In this document: piece by piece, positions 52,901-63,546 of the stretch
Layout: each line of letters opens with the position of its first letter
Position numbering within the stretch: position 1 is the stretch's first letter
Source of the DNA: Lineus longissimus
Taxonomy: Eukaryota > Nemertea > Pilidiophora > Heteronemertea > Lineidae
NCBI RefSeq assembly: GCF_910592395.1
Contig: NC_088312.1
Span: forward strand, 13,826,001-13,890,000
Length of the DNA stretch: 64,000 bases
Reading direction: 5' to 3'
Program-made: the position numbers and the translations under genes
The notes under the pieces: generated by a model
Database searches by the model: none
Seen by the model: only the letters and a program-made list of their open reading frames with translations
Told to the model about the DNA's origin: nothing

Positions 52901-53433
52901 ATGTTCCAGATCCTTTCACTGTGTTGGAACAGTTCAGGATGATCATCTAGAACTGTCTTCAGGGCCCGAAAATATTTGGCGACCTTCAGTGGATTCATAC
53001 ACTGGTGGCGTACAGATGCTGTCCCTTCAGGTCGACGTAGGGTCACATCTGCATGTCTACGTTTAAGTCCCTGCCACCACCTGTCGGAAGGCTGTGGCTT
53101 CTTGAAGGGGCAGTCGTGTTTCTGTGCCAGTTGGCCCACATATCTCAGCATGTTGGTCTTACTGAAACCATACCCCATGTCCGCCCGGTTCTTGGCAAAG
53201 TCCACCAGCTTTTTCTCAAGCTGTTCAGAGAGCTGTGGCCGCCTCCCTGAAATCACCCCATGCTCCACTCGTCTGGAGAGTCTGTCTTGAAGGGTTGCTC
53301 TGGGGACCCCAAACTCCTTTACAGCTTTTCGCTGACTCATTGCCCCTGACTGAACAGCTTCAATGGCCAGTGGCATTCGGTTGCCATTTTCCTCTCTCCA
53401 TCTCTGGTATTTTGCTGCATTTGTTTTCACCAT
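49933..53433 (-). CDS. pogo-type transposase with C-terminal PHD finger, seven coding exons
   Basis: Exons (minus): 53433-52850, 52492-52288, 51983-51796, 51516-51249, 51136-51065, 50922-50773 and 50664-49933, each with GT-AG borders. Start at [12 protein letters not shown]; an AG acceptor precedes it at 53435, implying a 5'-UTR intron. Exon 1 holds psq/CENP-B-type helix-turn-helix regions ([31 protein letters not shown]) and [10 protein letters not shown] with the first catalytic Asp. Exon 3 has [10 protein letters not shown] (second Asp) and [13 protein letters not shown]. The last exons are acidic, then Lys-rich, and end in a PHD finger ([31 protein letters not shown]). One in-frame TAG (50265-50263) lies in the last exon just before the Lys-rich/PHD part, so the finger is translated only by readthrough or the copy is recently damaged. 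The enzyme would cut and paste DNA at TA sites. Confidence 0.87.
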
Positions 53434-54506
53434 CCTAAAAGAACAAAGAATGGAAAATCTAGCCAGGCTCGAAAAACAGCCAACATGCAGGGGGGGACAA
53501 GTGAGATATATCACCCGTCCCCAACACTCTGGCATAGTCTTTTTTCATAGTCTCAGTCTTTTTTCAAGTGTAGGCCTATCTATGTTGTTGTAGATTGCAT
53601 GCTCTGAGATGATAAAATATGTAATTTTAGGGCATTGGAAGCCTATTGAGCGATTTGGTGTGCAGGAGGGCAGTAGGGAATTTTTTTCAAAAAAAAGATT
53701 TGTTTGGACCCCTATAATTTCTGGCGGAAACCCTCACATGTAGGCCTAGGGCCTAGGTCTATCACTTTATTCATTGGATCAGAGGTATTATTTTATACCT
53801 CCATGAGGGCATGAGCCACTGTATTTTGGTAGCCTGCCCTAGTAGATTTGGGAGAACATTTTTAGGTTGAGGGACAGGCCACTCCAAGTGTTGCCCTGTC
53901 AAAGACTTCGTCATGGCTTTTGTTTTACAAAATAAAGTGGCTATCTTTGACCAGGTGAATAGTTTTCCATGTTCGTCACCATGGCAACAGAAACGGCGCC
54001 GAAAATGGCGCGAAAAAAGTGAGTATGATAAACCCTCCCATTGAAGCCCTCCTAGTCCCAATATCGGCCACCTGTCATCCAAATATCGGCCTGGCCGAAT
54101 TTTGGGAGGATGAGCGTATCTGCGTTTGCAGACAATTTTGATGGTTATTTGTTCATCTTTTATGTTAATTTATGGTCATTAGAGCTCCCGATATACTTAC
54201 GTGCATTTGTTTCATCACCGACCGCTAGGTGTCTCTCTTAGCACCGAGAATCAGGCCGAAAACAGATCGGAAAATTGCAAATTTGACCTCGGAAATCGGT
54301 AACCAAGGACGTGAATTGAAAATGGCGCGTCACTAACGAGTGCAGCGGACGAACCAATCACAGACGACTTAAGAATTGCCGTAGGTAACTGTATTTTGCA
54401 GTGCAATTGGTCAGAATGTGATTTGATTGACTGATTGGTGTCAATTAGAGTACGAAAATGGTGGCCGAAGTTCGGTAGACGGCCAAATTTTTGTTGACTT
54501 GCCCTA

Positions 54507-54778
54507 CTTAATTAGGCAAGATTTTGAAAAAGACCACTACATTTACTTGAAAATGAAGAAAAGAAAAATTTCGGTAAACTAACCCTTCAAAACATATGCA
54601 ATGTTCACACCTAATGCGCTTTCAAACCGCTTTCCGTAAAACGCCCTACGGAAGGCGCTTTCGTTACCGGGTGGCGTTATCGGGTGGCGTCACACTACAA
54701 ATTAAACCGCTTTCGATTCGCATTAAAACACGTCACACTCAATGCGCATTAACAGCGTGCGACATCTATGATAGATCA
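54507..54778. other. Region between pogo end and Harbinger ORF
   Basis: GTTCACACCTAATGCGCTTT near 54602 begins a GC-richer stretch with CGGGTGGCGT repeated. This may be the left terminal region of the Harbinger element, but no complementary right end was found. Confidence 0.35.
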
Positions 54779-56141
54779 ATGGAACTATCAGATGGGGTGA
54801 AGGTCATTCATGCCAATATGGATGCGCCCATGAATCGAGATGTAAACATGCCGAACGCGATTAACTTTCATCAGTTACTACTTTTCATGGTGATATCCTG
54901 GAGAAGGTTACAGCAAAACAGGCGTAGACAAATGTTAAGAATTCGACGCATGGCTAGACAGAGACGGGCGCGATTTCAACAGCATTTGGAACAGCAGCAA
55001 ATGGCAATGTTGGCTTTAGTATTGGCGTTGCACGTTGTTGATCAAGCACCAGCTCCTCGTCGTATGTGGGTGAAACGCCGACTTCGCAACTACTGGGACG
55101 AAATATACAATGGGGACCTTTGGGACGTAAATGACTGGCGAGAAAATCTCCGGATGTCTAGAGATACATTTGAAATTGTGTGTAACCATCTACGGAATGC
55201 TATTGAGCGTCAGAATACGAGATTCAGAAGGCCTGTCCCTCATCATGAACGCCTTGCCATTACCCTGTGGAAACTGGCAACTCCGACTGAGTACAGGACT
55301 ATCGCGCAAAAAATTTGGGCTTGGGAGGTCAACAGTTAGTACCATTATACATGATACTTGCAGAGCCATCTGTGAGATTCTTACTCCAATTTACATTAAA
55401 TTTCCAACTGGAGGTAGACTAAACAATATTGTGCAGGGTTACAATGACAGGTAGGGTTTCCCCCAATGTGTGGGAGCTATTGATGGCATGCACGTGCCAA
55501 TAAAAGCTCCAAGAGAAAATGCTGCAGACTACTACAATCGGAAGCATTTTCATTCGATTGTACTCCAGGGGATTTGCGACTGGAAATACAGATTTACAGA
55601 CATTTTCTTTGGTTGCTCTGGTCGTGCTCACGAAGCCAGAATTTTTGCAAACTCGAGTGTTTATCGACTTGGAACAACTGGACAGTTAATACAGCTTCAG
55701 TATCGCTTACTGGCAGGACACCAGATTCCTCTTATGCTTATTGGTGACCCAGCCTACCCTCTTTTGCCGTGGTTGTTAAAACCATTTGCTCATCGTGGAC
55801 ATCTGACTGCTGCACAAAACCGTTTCAGTTACAGACTGAGTAGAGCCCGGATGACAATCGAGAATACTTTCGGGCGTTTGAAGGCTAGATGGAGGTGTCT
55901 TCTCAAGAAAAATGATTTCCGAATTGAAAATGTGAGTAGGGTTGTGACGGCCTGTTGTACATTGTACAACATCTGTGAAATCCATAATGAGCGTTTTAAC
56001 AACAATTGGATGGCAATCGTAAGGGAACTTGAGGATGATGATCCAATACGAATTGTTAATCAAATGGTTGATCCACAACTGGTGGATGGTGATGCAGCAA
56101 ATGCCATTCGTGATGCCCTTGTGCAGTACTTCGATAACTGA
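54779..56141 (+). pseudogene. PIF/Harbinger transposase (DDE_4 type), two lesions
   Basis: Start at 54779 (MELSDGVKV) or 54818 (MDAPMNRD). An Arg/Gln-rich helical N-terminus is followed by WDVNDWRENLRMSRDTFEIV and HHERLAITLWKLA. The frame shifts at an A run (55308-55313); continuing in the next frame gives AQKFGLGRSTVSTII, IVQGYNDR, then an in-frame TAG (55452-55454), then VGAIDGMHVPIKAP (first Asp), DIFFGCSGRAHEARIF (second Asp region), LIGDPAYPLLPWLLKPF and RARMTIENTFGRLKARWRCL (catalytic Glu), ending VQYFDN. This is the HARBI1-like transposase layout. With one extra A and one nonsense codon the copy is likely dead; the A run could also be an assembly error. Confidence 0.88.
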
Positions 56142-56267
56142 CTGTAAAAATCTGACTGCAGATTAGCAACACATGTTCAACTGGATGGCTTCATCCTTCT
56201 ATCAATATATTGAAAAATAATAATTTTTAATATAAAATATCCTTTATTCAAAAAGTAAATAAAATCG

Positions 56268-56336
56268 ATCAGCAGTTTGTTTGTGAATTGCACAATGCAC
56301 GATCAGCAGTTAGTTTGTGAATTGCACAATGCAGAA
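56268..56336 (+). repeat. 36-bp tandem duplication
   Basis: GATCAGCAGTTTGTTTGTGA, ATTGCACAATGCAC is repeated immediately as GATCAGCAGTTAGTTTGTGA, ATTGCACAATGCAG. Confidence 0.8.
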
Positions 56337-56654
56337 CCTCTTCGGACAGTAAGATTCAAGTATACAAAATGTTTATGGGGGTGTACACTGGCATACCCCC
56401 CCCCCCAAAAAGGTGTGCATGTACAAGATTTTAATGCTGTTAATTTCTACAAAGAAAAATTTTAACACTTTTCTTAATATACTCAATGTTGTACACAATT
56501 GAGGAGGGGGGGGGGGGGTAAAGTGTACTCCTCATATACACATTTATGATGTACTGTACAGTGTTTAAAATGGATACATAACAGCAGTATTTGCCACATT
56601 CAGGAGTGTGAAACGGAGCAGATAGAGCCACTTTGTCAATAATGTTACATTTTT

Positions 56655-56760
56655 CATAAGAAATTGTCGAAGAATGAGTCGAGAAATTAATTTCCAGAGT
56701 GAGTCAAGAAATTCCAATTTCTTGACTCTATCTGGAAATTTTGCGACAATTTCTTATTAA
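56655..56760. repeat. Imperfect palindrome, ~50-bp arms
   Basis: AAGAAATTGTCGAAG, GAGAAATTAATTTCCAGAGT, GAGTCAAGAAATT is mirrored by AATTTCTTGACTC, TATCTGGAAATTTTGCGACA, ATTTCTT with almost no loop. Confidence 0.8.
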
Positions 56761-56800
56761 AAATTTAAAATTATCGACAAAGGGGCTCTACTCCTAGTAA

Positions 56801-56935
56801 TTGGTTGTGCCCTTTCTCTGGAGAGTGTGTACTTACTATTCAATAAAGGCCCTGGACTCCTCATGTTGATTTCACATCTTATTAGGCACTCATTGAATAG
56901 CAAATACACACCATCAAGAGAAAAGGCACAACCAA
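56801..56935. mobile_element. MITE-like hairpin element (135 bp)
   Basis: Ends TTGGTTGTGCC / GGCACAACCAA; the arms continue for about 44 bases at roughly 80% complementarity (TTTCTCTGGAGAGTGTGTAC versus TTTCTCTTGATGGTGTGTAT). Target duplication not clear. Confidence 0.75.
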
Positions 56936-57026
56936 TAAAAACTTATTCTATTGTAATGTACATGTAGTACCAGTAAAAAGATAAACAAAAGCATCAAGTA
57001 TGATACTATATATAACTCTGAACACA

Positions 57027-57139
57027 AGTCACACTATAAATTTCGAATTTTTGGCCTTCTTCAGGCACAACCTCGACCTAAGTGTAACAGTCGAGGTTGT
57101 GCCTGAAGGGGCTGAAAATTCGAAATTTATAGTGTGACT
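57027..57139. repeat. Long hairpin with 50-bp arms
   Basis: AGTCACACTATAAATTTCGA … GGCACAACCTCGAC (57027-57077) is complementary to GTCGAGGTTGTGCC … TCGAAATTTATAGTGTGACT (57090-57139) with a 12-base loop and few mismatches. Confidence 0.88.
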
Positions 57140-57511
57140 GGTACCAGTAAAAGAATCAGTAAAATAATAGAACCTTTTGTTCCGTGCGAGTTGAATTTTG
57201 CTCCTTTATACACTTCTGCATTTGGGATTGTCATGGCTTTGCAATGTTTGATATAAATTACATGTCTTATTAAATATAGTTGAATTAGACATAATTAGGA
57301 TTTATGTTTTTCATTTCAATGCAATACTGGTTAATGTGCTTGCTCCTGATGGCTGGCAGACTTTTACAGTGATAAGTGTGAAACCTTTGAACTTCTCTAG
57401 CTGAAGAAAATCCCACAATTTGGTCTACAACCCCCTAAATTTTCAGTTTTACAGGAAAAAAGGAGTTTTTGTGGTAATTGACCACATATGACAGAAATAC
57501 TATGTAATGTG

Positions 57512-57604
57512 CAGGAGAGATCACCACTTTCTAGATGGCAGCACCACTGATGTTATTTGATGAAAATGAAGGTGCTGCCATCTAGAAAATGGCAATATCT
57601 CCTG
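57512..57604. repeat. Hairpin with ~33-bp arms
   Basis: CAGGAGAGATCACCACTTTC, TAGATGGCAGCACC pairs with GGTGCTGCCATCTAGAAAAT, GGCAATATCTCCTG around a loop of about 25 bases. Confidence 0.85.
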
Positions 57605-58400
57605 ATGTTTTTACAGTGCATGTAAAAGCAGGCCTTTCAATTGCATCATTTTCACACCGTTATACGGTGTAGGAATTGTGGATGTCCCCCAATTAGGCCA
57701 TGAAAAAATTTCCCCAAAATAGAAAAAGGGGTAATATGACCCCCCCTGAAGCGTTTTTTGACACCTAAAATGATCAAATCTCATCCTAAATGGCCTAATT
57801 TGATACTTTTCATCCTAAAATTATGAGTTTTCAGGTGCATGTGACAATGTCAGTCAATAAGGACGTCGATATTCAGGCAAATTGGCACAATGAAATGATC
57901 CCAAATTAAGCTAAAAAGCCAAAAAAACATGTCCCCAAAATAGGCTAAAAAATACAGGGTGTAGAGGGCTCCATGTTATTGAAAGGCCTGAAAAGCACAT
58001 CAAGGAACATGCTTGATTTATCCTTTGACTGGCTACTGACTGAAGGCAAGAAACAGGCAGGAAGGAGACCATGAACATGATGAACTACAGCACTATGCAA
58101 AGTTTTCCTAAAACCCTAGAGTATAAATATCATTATGCAAAAAGAAGAGAAGATTGGCCCACCCTGCAGTTAGGTACCACAGGACAGATGGCCACTTTCT
58201 TTTATTATTGTTTTTGGCAGCACCTGTCTGCAAATGACAGACGCCAGTAGATATACATTTTACATTTACAGCCCTTCAAATAAGTAAATTGACACTGTCA
58301 AACTGAATATCTCGGAGCCAGAAAGTGATAAGACAATTTTGTTGTGGTTCGAGCCCTCATGACAAAATAATTTTGATAATTTAAAAAACGTCGAAAAAAT
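57605..58400. other. No recognisable gene
   Basis: AT-rich DNA with repeated phrases of the type CCCCAAAATAGGCTAAAA/CCCCAAAATAGAAAAA and CATCCTAAA. No domain, splice or RNA gene signal seen. Confidence 0.5.
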
Positions 58401-58406
58401 AAAAAT

Positions 58407-58722
58407 AACGATCAAGGGATATTAATTGAGCATATCAAAACTAGATGATATTGCGCTGTCAACCAAGTCAGGAAAGTGCTTCTGAAGATGAGCGAAACCT
58501 ATTCATATGCCAATAACAGTATTGCATAGTTCATGCCACAGTCAATATGGCCATGGACAGGGATATCCCATCAAAATACAAAAAAATTAACTCTACTAAT
58601 CTTTTTGGTCAGTCTGACACATGAACGATCAAGAGATATCAATTGAGCATATCATAACTAGATGATATTGCGCTGAATAGGTTTCGATCATATTCAGGAG
58701 CACTTTCCTGACTTGGTTGAGT
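58407..58722. repeat. Block duplication with one block flipped
   Basis: Block A (AACGATCAAGGGATATTAAT … GATATTGCGCT, 58407-58457) followed by block B (GTCAACCAAGTCAGGAAAGT … CGAAACCTATTCA, 58458-58505) recurs at 58624-58674 as A, but followed by B in reverse complement (58675-58722). The second copy forms the coding end of the last exon of the minus-strand gene here. Confidence 0.85.
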
Positions 58723-61065
58723 TTCCTCTCCATAACTGTTGTACTGAAAATACCCAGCTCGATGTCCTGGAACTTGAGCGGGAACTGGAGGTCCTCGGGT
58801 ACTGGTTGATGGAGCGGCTGGATAGTGTGGCAACGGTCGCAGAGGTGCAGCTGGCATGGGTGGTGCAACTGGAGGTTGTTGAACTCTGCCTGTAAATAAA
58901 TGTCAATAATTAAGAATGGAACCCTCACTAAAAATGCTAAGTACAATGAATTTGAAATAAATTGGGGTGTTTCAAATTTGAGGAATAGTCTCTCACTTGT
59001 TATGATCTCCTAATTGAAAAAAGAAGTCTAAAGACCAATTATATATATAACAATAAATTCTGCAAATTTTTACTGAGACCTTGGAATGGATCGATTGTAT
59101 TGTTCATGCTGTGAAGTATTATATGAGATTTGGTAATGACAGATTAATGAACTACATGTACAATTCAATTGTGTACAATGGTGCTTTTATATCAAAAATT
59201 TATTTCATAAATTCGGTTTTCCTAATTTGTGGAAACAAATTAAATATTGAAACTGGGAGGCATAACAGACCTGTTATCCCAAAAGAGGAACGATTTTGTA
59301 CAATTTTAACGGTGTCGTAGAGGATGAAATTCATTTTCTACTGGACTGTTCGAATTGTACAGATCTTAGAAAATCATTCTTTGATAAAATTGATTTCGTT
59401 GATTTAACAAATTTTAATAGAGAAGAACTTTTCTTACTTATTATGGTAAGTAATGGAGGGGATATTGAATTAACTAGGCCACTCCTATCCTGTATTAAAT
59501 ATGCTTTAGAGGTCAGATTCCAAAATTAATTAATTAATTTGTTGTGAGATTAGGATAAATTTAAATGTATTCTTTGGTTATGCTGCTTTGCAATCAGTAA
59601 TCATTAGCCTAATAGATAGTTCATTAATCTGACATTACATTAAAGTTGTATCTTAATTATATCTGTAATTATATGTAATTCTTCTTAAATTAACAATAAA
59701 TCCTACATTATATTGGAAGAAAAATCTACATGTAGGAGAGCAAATTGCTTAAATGTCAATGGACAGGTTGCATTATTTTCAGTATTGTATCAACATCAGC
59801 AGCTTTGCATTTTGAAGAATGTTGTGCCCAACTCATTACTTACCTGGCCCACCGCCCATAATTTCCATCATGGCCTTCATCATTTTCATTTGCTGGTCAA
59901 ATTCCTGAGCCCTTTGCTCCTTCTCTGCCTCCATTTGCTGTTTCAGCATGTTGGTTTCATGCTCCCGGTATTCTTTCTGTAGCTGTTCCTGTCTTTCGAA
60001 CATTCCTGACAAAATATCGATAACATCAGATGCCTTACTCTTCTTCTTCTTCTTGGAAAAATCTGAAAATAAAACAAATGAAAAACATCAGGGCAGCTCT
60101 ACACTGTCTTCCATCCAATTGCCACACAGGCTAAAAAAGGACATGACAGACTTTTCGAATATAATATACACGTACATCAATTTTCTGTTTCCTGTCTGAA
60201 TGAAATTCGATTGTATTAGACCAATTTTGGGGGTTACTTATGCGAGAAAACTACTTAGTAGTGGTGGTCTTCATCTGAAATCTGTATAATGGAACAATAT
60301 CTTTTGAATGGCAGGGGGGGGGGGCAGGCAACATTTGTTGGGCAATTATTCTCAGAATAGAGATCAAAATAGTGTCCTGAAAGCTTTGGCCAGGTAATAA
60401 CACACAATTCTGGTTTTATCCTTTTTATGAAATATTTAGGTTTATGGTAAAAATGTTACACCCCCAAAAAAACTGGCCCAGATAGAAAATAACAGGTTCA
60501 GGATATACCTTCAAAATGAGAGAGGTGCAAAAAGACTCTTTCTTGTCCAATATGGTTGTTCTTTGGGCAAATGTGTAGAAATCTTATACGTACAAAAATG
60601 CATTTCTGAGGCAATTTCAACCAGACAATTATATGTAACCTTGATGAATAGATATACAACCAGCCATGTTTTGAGGCAAATAATAATATTTCTTGTTCTG
60701 GGATTAGAAATGATGTTTCTGTAACGGAGGTGACTTGCACTGCATTAAGTCATGTTTTCCCCAGTGTCCAAAATAATCACCAGAACCAAAAAATTGTGCT
60801 GCTCGTTGTCATTTTTGCCCACTACCATATCCATTTTCATAATGAAAGAGGAAAAAGACAACTTGGATTGAATTTTTTTCCATGTTTTTTCCCTATTCTG
60901 CCAATTGCACAGTTATGAAAAAATGAACATACCATTCACAGTGGGCTTCACTGAGTTTTCATCATCATCGCCACTGCTGGTAGGCCTACTTGGACCAGGT
61001 TTTGGTTCTGACAGTTTCCTCTTGTGGGTCTTTGCGGACTGTTCTGATCCTGTGCTAGTAGGTAT
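58639..61065 (-). CDS. Harbinger accessory (Myb/SANT-type) protein, C-terminal exons
   Basis: Three exons on the minus strand, 61065-60933, 60062-59844 and 58889-58639, with GT-AG borders and matching phase-1 introns. Exon a is Ser/Lys-rich (KTHKRKLSEPKPGPSRP, acidic GDDDEN). Exon b is a coiled coil (ASDVIDILSGMFERQEQLQ, HETNMLKQQMEAEKEQRAQ, QMKMMKAMMEIMGGGP). Exon c is Pro-rich (QQPPVAPPMPAAPLRPLPHY) and ends SSSYDMLN. A Lys-rich linker, DVLxDMLxRQxx coiled coil and Pro-rich tail is the usual C-terminal half of the Myb/SANT-like partner protein of PIF/Harbinger elements, which carries the transposase into the nucleus and binds ends. The DNA-binding N-terminal half was not found, so the gene is 5'-truncated or its first exons lie elsewhere. 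Confidence 0.65.
59050..59700 (+). pseudogene. 3' end of a non-LTR retrotransposon, frameshifted
   Basis: A frame from about 59081 gives ETGRHNRPVIPKEERFC and then shifts near 59296 to VVEDEIHFLLDCSNCTDLRK and FFDKIDFVDL, ending at 59529. The RHNRP-IPKEERFC … EDEIHFLLDC pattern is the C-terminal Cys/His box of animal LINE reverse transcriptases, similar to the fragment at 11.5 kb but of a different subfamily. It lies in an intron of the Myb-type gene on the opposite strand. Confidence 0.65.
60100..60930. other. Intron sequence, nothing recognised
   Basis: Lies between exons of the Myb-type gene. Contains a 12-base G run near 60315 and no further features. Confidence 0.45.
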
Positions 61066-61418
61066 CTACCGAAAGTGTCCGTAAACATAGACGTATTTTC
61101 GTCCTTGCACCTCTTAGTAGGCCACAGATGATTGGCGAACCATACGTGCAGTTCTTGAATAGGAGGCGGGCTTGTTATTAATGAGCATTGAATTAATTGA
61201 ATGGAAATTGATGACAAAATTCGCACAATAATTGTGAGCATTTAACAAAGACTAATCTATAACATGTAAAAGTAGCTGACGTGGGCGATAGAAATCAGTT
61301 ATATTGTCCACTGTGTCCCGTCAATCAGGTAAACATAAAAGGGATTTTAAGTGGTTGAGTCCGTGTAATCTTTTACTGATCGATCTCTTGATCTGGCGGT
61401 ATATCAATAGTGAGCGAC

Positions 61419-62872
61419 ATGGATAGGTTGCGTTTACAGCCTTTGCTTCTTCCGCCGGTCTTACCACCGCCACCACCGCAGCTTCCACTGATGTTTCTGG
61501 CTCCACCACTTCCTCCACCTCCGGCAGTGCCCCACTTTGAGGAAATTATCACGACCAGGCAGAACGCTCAATATCGAGGAAGAGATGTTTTTTCGACGCT
61601 TATAGCTCATGAGCTAGATTTTTGGAGAATGACTGGGGAGACTGTAGAATCATTCCAGCAGATCGTGGTGGATATTCGCCCTCTCATTCAGGAAACGATT
61701 GGACGGCCGCATAAACTTACCGTGGAAAACCGCCTGCTGCTAACATACTTTTGGTTGAAGAAGTATCCGGATATTGTCGAACTATCTGCAATGTTTGACA
61801 TCAATGGAAACTCTGTTAGTAGACAGCTTCAACGCATGGTAGACATCCTATGGACTTACTTCCAAGGCTGCATTTTCTGGCTGACCAACGATCAGTGGCA
61901 GCAACTCCGTGGAGGATGGGAGGGAATACCTAACGCTGTTGGGGCTATCGATGGAACAGTTCACACCATCGAGATGCCTGAAGAAGACACCCATCTCTTT
62001 TACAGTGGCCACGCTCACCGCTATTGCATTAGTACTCAGATTATTATCGACAACAGGAGGAGTATCAGATACGTCCATGTAAGTATTCAGTTTTCCCTTT
62101 TAATATCAAATAATGCACAATGCCGAATTGTTTTTGGGATACACACCCCAAGACTTTCAGTTAACACCCGTCAAAAACTGGTCAAGGCTAGATTGTTAAG
62201 GGAAACTGCGCTCACTTTGGGCAAAGTTAGCGGTTGTAAAACGTTTGGCCAATTGGAAGCCTGGTGATAGATCCAAACCACACATCGCACATTGTAATTA
62301 TAAGTTCGACTACAAGAATTTCGATTCCAGGACAGTGCCCCCGAGGACATCTCCCCTGGACATCGTATAAGGCGTGTGTGTAAAATCAGTGGGGGTTATC
62401 TGTCCGGGGCCCCGCCAAATGTCATGTGGCCAAATGTCCTGGGGCGGGGGGATGTTCTGTTAACAAGCATTTCACCTTTAGCTTCCCATCTTCATTCCAG
62501 TCTGGATTCTTGGGCCACTCCACCGATGCTCGCCAATACAGACTAATCGCGCCTGTTGGCCCGGAAAGACAACTTTCCCTTCCCGATGATTGCTATATCT
62601 TGGCCGACAAGATTTACCCCAACGAGAAACCGCTGCTCATGGCCTGGAAGGTGAATGAGCTTGGAGCTGGACTGCAGCAGGACCGGCGCCGCTTGTTTAA
62701 CATTGAGCATGCGCACCACCGGATTCACGTCGAACACGTAATCAGGACAGTCAAAGAGTATCGAATTCTACAAGGAAGATTTCGCCACCCAAGGGAGCAG
62801 CTCACGAAAGTTGTGGATTTGTGTACTTGCCTTGCCAACCGCCATGTTAGTTTCATTCAGGAAATAAGATAA
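61419..62872 (+). CDS. Harbinger-superfamily transposase, intact, two exons (343 aa)
   Basis: Exon 1 61419-62078, intron 62079-62500 (GTAAGT…CAG), exon 2 62501-62872, phase 0. The N-terminus is unusually Pro-rich (LLLPPVLPPPPPQLPL, APPLPPPPAVPHF). Then come RDVFSTLIAHELDFWRMT, RLLLTYFWLKKYPDIVELS (helix-turn-helix region), VGAIDGTVHTIEMP (first Asp), GHAHRYCISTQIIID, GFLGHSTDARQYRLI (second Asp), LPDDCYILADKIYPNEKPLL and HVEHVIRTVKEYRIL (catalytic Glu), ending CLANRHVSFIQEIR. Length and motif order fit DDE_4/HARBI1-type transposases. No stop or frameshift was seen, so this is the best candidate in the window for a functional DNA transposase. Divergent from the Myb-type exons to its left. Confidence 0.88.
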
Positions 62873-63546
62873 TTACCAATACTGAGTCAAAGTGCATCGC
62901 GCACTGGACATATGCACGGACATCAGTGAAGTACCGGACCCCGCGCCCACCCCCCGTAAAGGAAAGCGAGTCCAATTTGGTGATTTCCGTGCATAGATCC
63001 GGCGACGCTATGATCAACTGTCGCCATGTTCATTAAATCAGCAATAAAGACTCAATTTCGAAATAAAACACTTTTAATATACAAATATCACGATATTTAA
63101 AAATAAGAATTGTAATTTTGTAAACATCTATGATGTCAAGATTAACAAATAAAACAACTTAGCACAATAACAATCATTGTCCTCTTGTTCAACTTCGGAA
63201 CTTAGTGCAACAATATTATGATTTGAGGTCCCCTCTACACGTCTGCTTGGTAAAACATAAAGGAAAGCTTGTGCACAATTTCCGTTGTGTTTTACCTATA
63301 GCTAACGACAAATTGCCTTGATTTGAATCTTGGTAATCTTCGAATACACACCAGTCTGAATGTTCATTTGTAACCTCTTGTCTAAGCCATCCACGCAGCG
63401 CGCCTAACCGCCTTCGGATGGATGGCTTAGAGGAGCACTTGCAGTACTCAATAGTTATTTTCTAATATCAAAATATGTCCTCTGTATGCATTTAAAAAAT
63501 TAAAATGTTTAATGCACCACCGACTACTCTGAAACAGCTTGATAGT
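62873..63546. other. Intergenic; stem-loop at 63383
   Basis: CTAAGCCATCCA at 63383-63394 pairs with TGGATGGCTTAG at 63421-63432 (12 bp, GC-rich loop of about 26). No gene recognised. Confidence 0.6.

Larger units (their letters stand above)
48751..54504 (-). mobile_element. pogo/Tigger-type DNA transposon (5.75 kb)
   Basis: TAGGGCAAGTCAAC at 48749-48762 and its complement GTTGACTTGCCCTA at 54493-54506 mark the ends: 12-bp inverted repeats GGGCAAGTCAAC with TA target duplication, as in the Tc1/mariner/pogo superfamily. Both subterminal regions carry many copies of (A)TTCGGCC or ATATCGGCC in either orientation (48765-49045; 54055-54110; 54450-54490), likely transposase-binding sites. The interior encodes a spliced pogo transposase on the minus strand. 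Confidence 0.9.
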
